Shown one piece after another: positions 42,893-50,917 of a stretch of 64,000 bases of DNA. The notes below the pieces were generated by a model, which did no database searches, was not told the DNA's origin, and saw only the letters and a list, made by a program, of their open reading frames with translations. Within the stretch, counting starts at the first letter, position 1. Each line of letters opens with the position of its first letter. Position numbers and translations under genes: made by a program. The stretch lies in assembly GCA_965234405.1 (NCBI GenBank), contig OZ248346.1; one strand, written 5' to 3'. Source of the stretch: Planktophila turicensis. GTDB taxonomy: Bacteria > Actinomycetota > Actinomycetes > Nanopelagicales > Nanopelagicaceae.

Positions 42893-44206
42893 ATGAGCGG
42901 AAATAACATCAATCGAATATTTCTCGCCCGTCTTGCCGGAACTGCTGTTTTCGACCCTAATGGGGATCCTGTTGGCAAGGTGCGCGATGCTGTCGCGACC
43001 CTTCGTTCCAATAATCAATCTCCGCGCATCCTGGGACTTGTTGTTGAAGTACCTCTGCGTCGACGCGTTTTCGTTCCCATCACTCGAGTCACTTCGATTG
43101 AATCTGGTGGCGTAGTAATTACTGGGCTTCTCAATATGCGCCGATTTGAAACTCGCGCTGGTGAAATGCTCGTTCTTGGCGATCTGCTCGACCGCACAAT
43201 TACTCTCCTTGAGAACAATGAAGATGTTCTTGTTGAAGATATGGGCATGGAGCAAAATCGCACTGGAGATTGGCTCATCACACGTGTCCACATCATGCGC
43301 AAGGGCCGCGGTCTTCGTCGCAAGGGTGCAACTTCAACTGTTGCATGGGAAGAAGTCACTGGTTTTGCTCAGCACGAATCTAACCAAGGTGTCTCTAACT
43401 TACTTTCAACTCTCTCTAACCTGCGCGCAGCCGACCTAGCAGCGGTAATTCAAGATCTCGCACCTAAGCGTCGCGTTGAAGTTGCTCGCGCACTTGATGA
43501 CGAGCGTCTTGCCGATGTTCTTGAAGAGATGGATGAATCAGAACGCGTTGCCCTCCTTGCAGAACTCGAAGGCGAACGCGCAGCTGACGTTCTTGAAGAG
43601 ATGGATCCTGATGATGCTGCTGACTTGCTCCGCGAAATTGGAGAAGAGCGCGCTCAAGAACTTATTGGTCTGATGGATCCGGAAGATGCTGAAGATGTAT
43701 TGCGTCTTATGACTTATGAAGATTACTCAGCCGGTGGAATGATGACGACCGAACCCATCGTGATGTCTGCTGATTACACAGTTGCCGATGCTCTCGCTGC
43801 TGTGCGCCAGAGTGAAATTTCACCAGCGCTTGCTTCACAGGTATTTATCGCACGCCAACCGCTTGAAACTCCAACGGGTCGATTTATCGGAATGGTTCAT
43901 TACCAGCGCTTGCTACGCGAACCGCCTTCAACTCTGCTGGGCTCGATTGTTGATACCAATACGCAAGGCGTAAATCCCGACGCATCCCTGCATGCAGTGT
44001 CGTCATACTTAGCTAGCTACAACTTACTTTCATTGCCAGTTATCGATGCCAATGACCGCCTCTTGGGTGCTGTTACTGTCGATGACGTGCTCGATCACTT
44101 GTTGCCTGAAAACTGGCGACATGACCACCGAGATTCTGCAGCGACAACTGCAGCCCTTGAAAGTATCGATACAAACTTCGCAGACAATTTCACCGAGGAG
44201 GTGTAA
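42893..44206 (+). CDS. PRC-barrel, MgtE-N and CBS-domain protein without membrane part
   Basis: 437 residues, soluble. PRC-barrel-like N-terminus (DPNGDPVGKVRDAV...), then a MgtE intracellular N domain of acidic helical repeats (ADVLEEMDPDDAADLLREIGEERAQ, MDPEDAEDVLRLM) and two CBS domains (about 275-335 and 340-405). It resembles the cytoplasmic half of the Mg2+ channel MgtE, but the transmembrane domain is absent. It and the following DUF1003 gene, two bases after, are a conserved actinobacterial pair, perhaps a split Mg2+-sensing system. Confidence 0.85.
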   Translation: MSGNNINRIFLARLAGTAVFDPNGDPVGKVRDAVATLRSNNQSPRILGLVVEVPLRRRVFVPITRVTSIESGGVVITGLLNMRRFETRAGEMLVLGDLLDRTITLLENNEDVLVEDMGMEQNRTGDWLITRVHIMRKGRGLRRKGATSTVAWEEVTGFAQHESNQGVSNLLSTLSNLRAADLAAVIQDLAPKRRVEVARALDDERLADVLEEMDESERVALLAELEGERAADVLEEMDPDDAADLLREIGEERAQELIGLMDPEDAEDVLRLMTYEDYSAGGMMTTEPIVMSADYTVADALAAVRQSEISPALASQVFIARQPLETPTGRFIGMVHYQRLLREPPSTLLGSIVDTNTQGVNPDASLHAVSSYLASYNLLSLPVIDANDRLLGAVTVDDVLDHLLPENWRHDHRDSAATTAALESIDTNFADNFTEEV

Positions 44207-44208
44207 CG

Positions 44209-44703
44209 ATGGCCCGCAACTTTGGTTTGGATACACCGCGCGAGACTCGCCGTTCGCTCCGAGGAAATATCGACCCTGAAACTTTTGGTCGTCTCTCTGA
44301 GCGCTTCGCACGTTTCTTAGGTACTGCACGTTTCTTGGTTTATATGACAGCGTTTGTCTTCAGTTGGGTCTTGTGGAATACCTTGGCGCCAAAAGATATT
44401 CGCTTCGATACTTACCCGTTTATCTTTCTAACTTTGATTCTTTCACTCCAGGCTTCATATGCAGCGCCCCTCATCTTGCTTGCACAGAATCGTCAAGCTG
44501 ACCGTGACCGCATTGCGCTCAATGAGGATCGCGCTCAGAACGCTCGAAGCATTGCAGATACTGAATATCTCACTCGTGAGTTAGCAAGCCTTCGTATTGC
44601 TTTGGGTGATGTTGCTACTCGCGATTACATGCGTAATGAATTAGGCGATCTTGCAAAAGAGATTGTTGAAGAGTTACGCAAGCCCGAGTCTGACGCCAAG
44701 TAA
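44209..44703 (+). CDS. DUF1003 membrane protein
   Basis: 164 residues. Two membrane helices (about 44-62 and 72-94) with FSWVLWNTLAPKDIRFDTYPFIFLTLILS between, the DUF1003 core, and a charged helical C-terminus (RQADRDRIALNEDRAQ). Function unknown. GAGGAGG precedes ATG 44209, and two bases separate it from the preceding CBS gene. The last 30 bases overlap the 3' end of convergent mrp. Confidence 0.88.
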   Translation: MARNFGLDTPRETRRSLRGNIDPETFGRLSERFARFLGTARFLVYMTAFVFSWVLWNTLAPKDIRFDTYPFIFLTLILSLQASYAAPLILLAQNRQADRDRIALNEDRAQNARSIADTEYLTRELASLRIALGDVATRDYMRNELGDLAKEIVEELRKPESDAK

Positions 44704-45792
44704 AGACTTCTCGCGCACAATCAACTGAGAAACAATTGCTTCAATTGCCTTGGCGCTTGAGCTATCAGGAGCTGACACAACTACTGGAGCACCAGCATCT
44801 CCACCTTCGCGAAGATCTGGGCTAAATGGGATCTTTCCAAGCAGTGGAACATCTGCGCCCACCAACTGTGAAAGGCGACGAGAAGTTTCTTCTCCCCCGC
44901 CTTCGCCAAAGAGCGATGTGAGTTCTCCGCACTTTGCGCATGGGTAGGCAGACATATTTTCGATAACGCCAATAACGCGTTGATGAATTTGGTGAGCAAT
45001 GCGACCTGCACGCTCGGCAACTTCAGCTGCTGCAATTTGTGGGGTTGTTACTACAACGATTTCAGATGAAGGAACAAGCTGCCCCAATGAGATTGCAAGG
45101 TCTCCGGTACCTGGCGGAAGGTCGATGTAGAGAAGATCGAGATCTCCCCAGTACGCATCGGAGAGCAACTGCTCGAGAACGCGGTGCAGAAGTGGTCCGC
45201 GGTATGCGATTGCATCAGAACGTTCAGGCTTAAACATCTCCATAGAGACTGTCTTCACGCCGAAAGATTCGAGAGGGATAAACATTTGATCGATAGCTGT
45301 GGGTCTCTGTCCAATAAGCCCCATCAATCGAGGGATTGAGTGGCCGTAGACATCTGCATCAAGAATGCCGACACGTAAACCCTTTTGTGCAGATGCAACT
45401 GCCAAATTGGCAGTCAGTGAAGACTTTCCAACGCCGCCTTTACCGGATGCAACACCGATAACGCGAGTAAGTGAATCCTTTTGAGCGAATGAGATAAAGC
45501 TTTCGCGTCCATTGCGAAGAAGCTTTTTAATGTTGGCACGTTGCTCTTCATCCATCACGCCAAAGTTGATTTCAACGGCAGAGATTCCATCGACTGCTTT
45601 TACTGCAGCATCGATATCTTTCTGAAGTCGATCCTTCATAGGGCAGCCTGAGATCGTTAAGAGAATTTCCAGCTTTGCAGTATTTCCTGAAATTTCAACT
45701 GCCTTGACCATGCCAAGTTCAGGAAGGGCGCGATGGAGTTCAGGATCTTGGACGGTGGCAAGTGCTGCGTGAACTAATTCAAGAGTTGTCAT
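44674..45792 (-). CDS. mrp: Mrp/NBP35-family iron-sulfur cluster carrier ATPase
   Basis: 372 residues. N-terminal DUF59-like domain (1-90), then a P-loop domain: ASGKGGVGKSSLTANLAVA with the deviant Walker A, DADVYGHSIPRLMG, LDLLYIDLPPGTGD, and CAKC with the conserved CxxC that holds the bridging cluster. It assembles and delivers [4Fe-4S] clusters. ATGA overlap with tatB upstream. Order htrA-tatB-mrp as in Mycobacterium. Confidence 0.95.
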   Translation of the reverse strand: MTTLELVHAALATVQDPELHRALPELGMVKAVEISGNTAKLEILLTISGCPMKDRLQKDIDAAVKAVDGISAVEINFGVMDEEQRANIKKLLRNGRESFISFAQKDSLTRVIGVASGKGGVGKSSLTANLAVASAQKGLRVGILDADVYGHSIPRLMGLIGQRPTAIDQMFIPLESFGVKTVSMEMFKPERSDAIAYRGPLLHRVLEQLLSDAYWGDLDLLYIDLPPGTGDLAISLGQLVPSSEIVVVTTPQIAAAEVAERAGRIAHQIHQRVIGVIENMSAYPCAKCGELTSLFGEGGGEETSRRLSQLVGADVPLLGKIPFSPDLREGGDAGAPVVVSAPDSSSAKAIEAIVSQLIVREKSLLGVRLGLA

Positions 45793-46094
45793 AGAAGATC
45801 GGGATCAATTTTGGAAGATTTTTTTGAGGTCGATGACGTTGGCTCATCATCCATAACGCCAGCGAGTTGCTTCTGGATAAATTTCTTTGGACTTAAATCT
45901 GTTGGCTTGAGATCTTCAAAGCCTGGGCCAAGGTTGCCTTTGAGTTCATCGGTAGCGTTGGTCGCCATCTGACGCGCACGCTTTATAAATTTAGCTGCAT
46001 CAACTGCAAAGTTAGGTAGACGCTCTGGGCCCACCAAGATCATTGCGAGAATCGCAAGGCCTACGATTTCACCGGCTCCGAAGTCAAAGAACAT
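45789..46094 (-). CDS. tatB: twin-arginine translocase subunit TatB
   Basis: 101 residues. A single N-terminal membrane helix (about 5-22) with the Tat hinge GPERLP and an amphipathic helix (FAVDAAKFIKRARQMATNATDELKGNLG) that receives Tat substrates, then a charged tail. It works with TatC, not in this window. Stands between htrA (20-base gap) and mrp. Confidence 0.92.
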   Translation of the reverse strand: MFFDFGAGEIVGLAILAMILVGPERLPNFAVDAAKFIKRARQMATNATDELKGNLGPGFEDLKPTDLSPKKFIQKQLAGVMDDEPTSSTSKKSSKIDPDLL

Positions 46095-46114
46095 AGTGGC
46101 TAAACCCTACTCTG

Positions 46115-47233
46115 CTACTTCGATGCCGTCAGAACGAGGGTGACGGTCTTGGAAATAGCTCCACGCTTATATGTGACTTTGATGCTATCTCCGACATTTT
46201 GCGCTCTGATAGCGACAATCAGCTCTTCAGGCGAAGTGATTGCTCTGCCTTCAATTTCAGTAATGATGTCTCCGGATTTCATGCCAGCTTTGGCTGCTGG
46301 GCCACCGCGCAAAACAGCGTTTGGAGTCTTTGCAATGAGAGCACCTTCTCCTGAGTAATTCATATCTACGGAGATGCCCATCACCGGATATGTTGCCTTG
46401 CCATTCTTAATTAATTGATCTGCAGTCTTTCGCGCTTGATTAATTGGAATTGCAAAGCCAAGTCCGATGGAGCCAGTCTGAGATGAGAAATTCGAACCCA
46501 ATGAAGCAATCGCTGAGTTCACACCAATTACTGCACCGGTTGCATCAACTAGTGGTCCACCTGAGTTACCGGGGTTAATTGCAGCATCTGTTTGTAGGGC
46601 ATTGATAAACGAATTCTCTTCACTAGATTCTCCTGCAGTCACAGCGCGATCCTTTGCGCTAATGATTCCAAGTGTGACGGTTCCAGAAAGCCCCAATGGA
46701 GATCCGATTGCAATCACAGAATCCCCGACAGCAACTTTCTCGCTATCTCCAAATTGAAGTGCCTTGAGCGACGCGCCGATTATTTTAAGCACGGCGAGGT
46801 CGTAAGAGCTATCTCGTCCAACAACTTTGGCATCGTAGGCAGAACCGTCGTTGAGGCGAACGGTGATATTTCCGCCACTGGTCACGGAGGAAGCAATCAC
46901 GTGGTTATTGGTAAGTACGTAACCGCTGCTATCGATGACAAATCCCGAACCTGTAGATCCGCCATCTGAGGAGCGCGCTTCAATAGATACAACCGATGGA
47001 AGTACGCGTTGTGCAATTTCTGCAACAGATCCTACGGGGCGCTCAATCGTTGAAGTAGATTTAACGAGATTAACTGAGTGACCGAAGAGTGAACCAGAAG
47101 ATGCGGCACCAAATGTTCCGCCGATGACACCTGTTACAAGTGAAAGAACTACCGCTGATCGCAAAGTGATATTTCTGCCGAGTCCGCTCTTGCTTGGAGC
47201 TACCCACCAAGGTCCGCCGTTATTGATGCTCAT
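46115..47233 (-). CDS. htrA: HtrA/DegP-type serine protease with PDZ domain
   Basis: 372 residues from ATG 47233. Membrane helix about 26-46, then a trypsin-like domain: His in NNHVI, Asp in SSYDLAVLKI, Ser in GNSGGPLV, followed by one PDZ domain (about 285-370: GPAAKAGMKSGDIITEIEG). An envelope quality-control protease. In Mycobacterium htrA is preceded by sigE and rseA; here neither is present and an O-methyltransferase gene directly precedes. Confidence 0.94.
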   Translation of the reverse strand: MSINNGGPWWVAPSKSGLGRNITLRSAVVLSLVTGVIGGTFGAASSGSLFGHSVNLVKSTSTIERPVGSVAEIAQRVLPSVVSIEARSSDGGSTGSGFVIDSSGYVLTNNHVIASSVTSGGNITVRLNDGSAYDAKVVGRDSSYDLAVLKIIGASLKALQFGDSEKVAVGDSVIAIGSPLGLSGTVTLGIISAKDRAVTAGESSEENSFINALQTDAAINPGNSGGPLVDATGAVIGVNSAIASLGSNFSSQTGSIGLGFAIPINQARKTADQLIKNGKATYPVMGISVDMNYSGEGALIAKTPNAVLRGGPAAKAGMKSGDIITEIEGRAITSPEELIVAIRAQNVGDSIKVTYKRGAISKTVTLVLTASK

Positions 47234-47246
47234 TCTCTTTACTCTT

Positions 47247-47873
47247 CTATAACTTTGTGGCGAGGAGTAAGCCATCGCCTGTTGGAATCAGTGTTGTAAC
47301 CCAAGCTTCGGTATCTAATTTGATTGATTTACCGGCTTCGCGAAGTGCAATCGTCTTTGGGTCGCGTTGTGCAGGATCTTGCACCTTTGAACTACCGAAG
47401 AAATTGTCGATGACGAAAACACCACCGCTTCGCAGAACTCGATGCGCTTCTGAGATTGCAAAGCTGAGATCTTCAGGGTTGTGGCGAAATACCACTAAGT
47501 CATATGCGCGATCAGTGAGCTTCGTCATCACGTCCATGACTGAATTAGTGATGAGTCGAAAACGCGGCTGCGCAATATCAGCTTCCGCTAGAGCCATCTT
47601 TGCAATATTTGTATGTTCCATCTCATCATCAATCGAAGTGAGGGTTCCGCTCGGCATCATTCCTTCGAGTAGCCACAATGCGCCAACACCTGAACCTGTT
47701 CCGATTTCTACAACAGATTGTGCGCTGAGTTGATGAGCAAGGTGGCGAAGATATGCGCCAGTTCCTTGGGTGACATCAATTGCACCGAGCTCGAGGCCTC
47801 GTGCTCGAGCTGCTGCCTTTATGGCATCTTCTGCAATAAAGGATTCTGCATAAGAATGCGGTGTGATGTTCAT
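47247..47873 (-). CDS. SAM-dependent O-methyltransferase (Methyltransf_3 type)
   Basis: 208 residues. SAM-binding motif VVEIGTGSGVGALWLL near 55, then LTSIDDEMEHTNIAK and YDLVVFRHNPEDLSF (where D is usual at the metal site), and GGVFVIDNFF. Same family as mycobacterial Rv1220c beside sigE/htrA. Substrate unknown. ATG 47873 overlaps the pepA TGA (ATGA), and a longer start at 47891 is unnecessary. Confidence 0.88.
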   Translation of the reverse strand: MNITPHSYAESFIAEDAIKAAARARGLELGAIDVTQGTGAYLRHLAHQLSAQSVVEIGTGSGVGALWLLEGMMPSGTLTSIDDEMEHTNIAKMALAEADIAQPRFRLITNSVMDVMTKLTDRAYDLVVFRHNPEDLSFAISEAHRVLRSGGVFVIDNFFGSSKVQDPAQRDPKTIALREAGKSIKLDTEAWVTTLIPTGDGLLLATKL

Positions 47874-49351
47874 GAGAGAGACAATATCCAATCGATGAAG
47901 AATCGCACGCCGAAACCGGTGCCGCCCTTAGCGTTTTCTCCTGAATCTGTTTCGCTGCGCCCTGTTCCTGCAATATCAAGGTGCACCCATCGTGCATCGC
48001 CAACGAAATGTTCGAGATAGAGAGCTGCCGTCACAGATCCTGCCGAGTAATTTCCTTTATCTGCTGCATGGTTAAGGTCAGCTACATCACTTTCAAGTGA
48101 ATCAGCATAATCATCGATAAGTGGCATCTGCCAGACGCGTTCACCAGATGCTTCACCATTTGCAACCAGCTCTTGTGCCAACTTATTGTCGCGAGAGTAA
48201 AGAGCTGCATATTGGCGGCCAAGTCCAAGTGTTGCTGACCCTGTCAAAGTTGCAATATCAAAGAGGTAATCAGGATCGAGATTAGCGACTGCATATGCCA
48301 ATCCATCTGCAAGAACGAGGCGACCTTCTGCATCGGTATTGATGATTTCTACAGTTGTACCGCCGTATTGAGTAATGACATCAGATGGTCGCTGCGCTGT
48401 ACCTGAAAGTGCATTCTCTGCACACATCATGAGCACAGTGACTTTTACCTGTGGTTGTAAATCAGGGAGTGCGCTAATTGTTGCAAGAGCTGCAGCCGCA
48501 CCAGCCATATCGCTCTTCATCGCAGTCATAAATTCATAAGGACGCTTGAGTGAGACGCCACCGGTATCAAAGGTGATTCCTTTTCCGACAATCACAACGT
48601 GCGGAAGTGCTGCTGCGCTTCGTGCTTTTCCTTTTGGAATATAGGTCAACTCAATGAATCGTGGCCCTGGCTTTGGTGAAGAATTTCCAACTGCACGTAG
48701 CCCACCAAAAGGTGCGAGCTCTTTTCCGGAAAGAACTGAAATAGCTAAACCTTTTTCGTCGGCAATCTTCTTAGCCTCTTCAGCCATCCAGAGTGGATTC
48801 TTGATATTTGAAGGTGTGTGGATCAAGTCGCGTGCTGTGTAGAGCGCACGTGCGATGACACCTGCTTCTTTGACGGAGGCTGAATCCTTGGTTGCGATTG
48901 CGATGGTTGCAAGCTCTGTTGGTTTACCTGTCTTGAGGTTCCATGAATATGCACCGAGAAGAATTGAAACACCATGCGCGCGAATTTCGGCTCGGGATTC
49001 AGCAAGGAGTGAGACGAGTTCAATTGCTTTCCCGCGAACTTTCTTTCCCAGCGCAGCTCCCGCAGTGCGAAGAGCTGGAAGTGAACCATCACCAGCGCCA
49101 ACTAAATACAAACGATCTACCTGCGCACCATCGTGAAGCACGGGGATTTCAAAGAGTTCGCCGGCTTTACCTGAAGGCTGGAAGAAAGTGACCTCATCAA
49201 TAAGGCTAATTTCAAAATACTTTTCAAGCGCTGCGATTAAACGAGAGTTGCCGATGAACTCGACAGGGTTATCTCCGCTCTTTGTAAACCCAAGAGCGAG
49301 AACATCTGCACTGATTAGTGAATCTAAATCAGGTGCGACTGTGTGAAGAAT
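47870..49351 (-). CDS. pepA: leucyl aminopeptidase PepA with non-canonical start
   Basis: About 493 residues if translation begins at ATT 49351. M17 core: VGKGITFDTGGVSLK (metal Lys/Asp), MKSDMAGAAAAL, NTDAEGRLVLADGL, and TLTGSATLGLG. The frame is open from the stop of the DUF3117 gene (TAG, 49367-49369) and PepA-like sequence (SADVLALGFTKSGDNPVEFIG) starts just after it, yet the first ATG, GTG, TTG or CTG is GTG 49141, which would remove about 70 residues of the N-terminal domain. ATT 49351, 15 bases after the TAG, fits family length. Readthrough of the in-frame TAG, or a sequencing error, are alternatives. Ends overlapping the O-methyltransferase start (ATGA). Confidence 0.75.
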   Translation of the reverse strand: MLHTVAPDLDSLISADVLALGFTKSGDNPVEFIGNSRLIAALEKYFEISLIDEVTFFQPSGKAGELFEIPVLHDGAQVDRLYLVGAGDGSLPALRTAGAALGKKVRGKAIELVSLLAESRAEIRAHGVSILLGAYSWNLKTGKPTELATIAIATKDSASVKEAGVIARALYTARDLIHTPSNIKNPLWMAEEAKKIADEKGLAISVLSGKELAPFGGLRAVGNSSPKPGPRFIELTYIPKGKARSAAALPHVVIVGKGITFDTGGVSLKRPYEFMTAMKSDMAGAAAALATISALPDLQPQVKVTVLMMCAENALSGTAQRPSDVITQYGGTTVEIINTDAEGRLVLADGLAYAVANLDPDYLFDIATLTGSATLGLGRQYAALYSRDNKLAQELVANGEASGERVWQMPLIDDYADSLESDVADLNHAADKGNYSAGSVTAALYLEHFVGDARWVHLDIAGTGRSETDSGENAKGGTGFGVRFFIDWILSLS

Positions 49352-49366
49352 TTTCTGTAATCCGCT

Positions 49367-49546
49367 CTACTTCTTAATGAGAGCAACAGCGGCTTCAAGA
49401 GCAGCGCTGAGGTTATTTGCTTCCTGTGGGTTGAGTTCAACCACGAGGCGTCCGCCGCCTTCGAGAGGGATTCGCATAACGAGCGAGCGAGCTTCCTTGG
49501 TGACTTCCATTGGCCCATCGCCTGTACGAGGTTTCATAGCTGCCAT
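49367..49546 (-). CDS. DUF3117 protein
   Basis: 59 residues: MAAMKPRTGDGPMEVTKEAR at the start and a C-terminal helix ending ALEAAVALIKK. This is the actinobacterial DUF3117 family (Rv1211-like), small and very conserved, function unknown. AAGGAG lies eight bases before ATG 49546, so it has a leader. pepA follows in the same frame. Confidence 0.92.
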   Translation of the reverse strand: MAAMKPRTGDGPMEVTKEARSLVMRIPLEGGGRLVVELNPQEANNLSAALEAAVALIKK

Positions 49547-49658
49547 GGTGGGGACTCCTTGTTTGCTCTTACTTCGGGTGGGGAAACCTTCTTAAGGAAA
49601 GTTACAGGGAGAAGTATCTCGCAGATTGAGCCATGGGTGAAATCGGTGAAATAGGGGG

Positions 49659-49859
49659 TTAAAGACCTAAAGCCCCTGTGAGGCGAGCCTTTCCAGACTC
49701 AATTACCGCGATTACTGACCGCTCAGGGACAGATAAGAGGGCGGCAATTTCAGAACTACTTTGTGACCGCAGATAGTGAAGGGTCAAGATGAATCGTTCT
49801 TCATCGGGCAGAGCAGCGAGGAGTTCAGCCAAAGATTGTGGATTGCTGGCGCCGCTCAT
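49659..49859 (-). CDS. sigma-70 region-4-like mini-protein
   Basis: 66 residues. Residues 10-55 (LAELLAALPDEERFILTLHYLRSQSSSEIAALLSV...) follow the pattern of sigma region 4: L-P-x-x-x-R, then a helix-turn-helix SEIAALL-S-VPERSV. There is no region 2, so it cannot act as a complete sigma factor. It might bind DNA or RNA polymerase, or be a remnant of the sigE that usually sits in this neighbourhood. Function inferred only from the fold. Confidence 0.55.
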   Translation of the reverse strand: MSGASNPQSLAELLAALPDEERFILTLHYLRSQSSSEIAALLSVPERSVIAVIESGKARLTGALGL

Positions 49860-49911
49860 AGGTATAGAGGTTACTCGCTTGATTCTTAAAGAAAGCGAGG
49901 AAAAGGGTGAC

Positions 49912-50361
49912 TTATGTAAAAGATCGTGCGAAACGCGCTAGAGATATGCGAACACCTATGTAGAGAAAGGGTGCCATAAGGGCAAATATCACCTTGGGCG
50001 CTTGGATGGTTTCAGACCAGTCAAAACGTGTTGTGCTCGAATTCATTTGCGTTAATTGGAAAGTTCCGGTTCCTTTCAGAATTTTTCCGACATGTTCGAC
50101 ATCGCAACGATGTGGAGGTTGCCACTTCGTAACAACCATGAGATCAAGTAACCCTAAGAATCCGAAGCGTGGATAGATTCGATGCAATGGACCTGTAAAG
50201 GCTGCAATTGAAGTTCCAACTCCTTCGGTTTCTTTCGAAGTTACCCAGACCTTTGTCTGCAACATCCATTCACCTTGTGATTGCCAGTCCGCAATCTTCT
50301 TCCAGACAGAATCAACAGGCGCAGGAATTGTGAGACTGATTGAAAGAGTGTTACTTGCCAT
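49912..50361 (-). CDS. SRPBCC-fold (START/polyketide-cyclase-like) protein
   Basis: 149 residues from ATG 50361. SISLTIPAPVDSVWKKIADWQSQGEW is the typical entry strand and helix of SRPBCC proteins, with a hydrophobic C-terminal helix (KVIFALMAPFLYIGV). The fold binds hydrophobic ligands; no specific function. It overlaps the LOG gene by 11 bases, so co-translated. Confidence 0.8.
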   Translation of the reverse strand: MASNTLSISLTIPAPVDSVWKKIADWQSQGEWMLQTKVWVTSKETEGVGTSIAAFTGPLHRIYPRFGFLGLLDLMVVTKWQPPHRCDVEHVGKILKGTGTFQLTQMNSSTTRFDWSETIQAPKVIFALMAPFLYIGVRISLARFARSFT

Positions 50362-50887
50362 GAGCAACCGCTACAGCTTCTTCAACAGAAGTTGCCCAGT
50401 GCAAGAGATCGCGCATTCCGGGCTTAACAAAATTCTCATTTTCAAGATGTTCAACAAGCGCGTGTAGTGGCTGATAAATCCCATATGGATCAAGAATAAT
50501 TACTGGCTTATCGTGGAAATTAAGGTAGCGGCCAACCCAAATTTCAAAGAGTTCTTCGAGAGTTCCGAGCCCACCCGGCAAAGTAATAAAGGCGTCAGAG
50601 AGATCTTCAATCTTTGCCTTTCGTGTACGCATTGAATCGACCACAATAAGTTCATCGCTCTCGTGGTCAGCAAATTCAATATCAACCAACTTCTGAGGAA
50701 TGATTCCGATTGTCCGGCCGCCCACACTTCTTGCACCGCGGGAGATTGCACCCATGGCAGAAATATGGCCTCCGCCAGAAACTAATTCAGCTCCACTGCG
50801 TGCAATTCCTGAGCCAAGTTCGAATGCGAGGTCGATAAATTTAGAGTCGATAGTCGGTGAGGAAGAACAGAACACTGCAATGCGCAT
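50351..50887 (-). CDS. LOG-family nucleoside 5'-monophosphate phosphoribohydrolase
   Basis: 178 residues. Rossmann-like with FCSSSPTIDSKF, VSGGGHISAMGAIS, SMRTRKAKI and the catalytic motif ITLPGGLGTLEELFEIW. The TIGR00730 group hydrolyses AMP-like or cytokinin nucleotides. Similar position to mycobacterial Rv1205. ATG 50887 has TATCCT seven bases upstream, back to back with dapD. Confidence 0.92.
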   Translation of the reverse strand: MRIAVFCSSSPTIDSKFIDLAFELGSGIARSGAELVSGGGHISAMGAISRGARSVGGRTIGIIPQKLVDIEFADHESDELIVVDSMRTRKAKIEDLSDAFITLPGGLGTLEELFEIWVGRYLNFHDKPVIILDPYGIYQPLHALVEHLENENFVKPGMRDLLHWATSVEEAVAVAHGK

Positions 50888-50894
50888 GAGGCAC

Positions 50895-50900
50895 AGGATA
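50895..50900 (-). promoter_or_regulatory. -10 element of LOG gene, leaderless
   Basis: TATCCT on the minus strand, seven bases before ATG 50887. Confidence 0.45.
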
Positions 50901-50905
50901 GGGGT

Positions 50906-50911
50906 TAGGCT
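50906..50911 (+). promoter_or_regulatory. -10 element of dapD, leaderless
   Basis: TAGGCT, six bases before ATG 50918. The two divergent hexamers leave only five bases between. Confidence 0.45.
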
Positions 50912-50917
50912 TAGAAC

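Noticed and set aside
43015..43359. Minus-strand Arg/Ser/Thr-rich open frame inside the MgtE-N gene
   Set aside because: Composition is that of a reverse-complement shadow and the plus-strand gene is certain.
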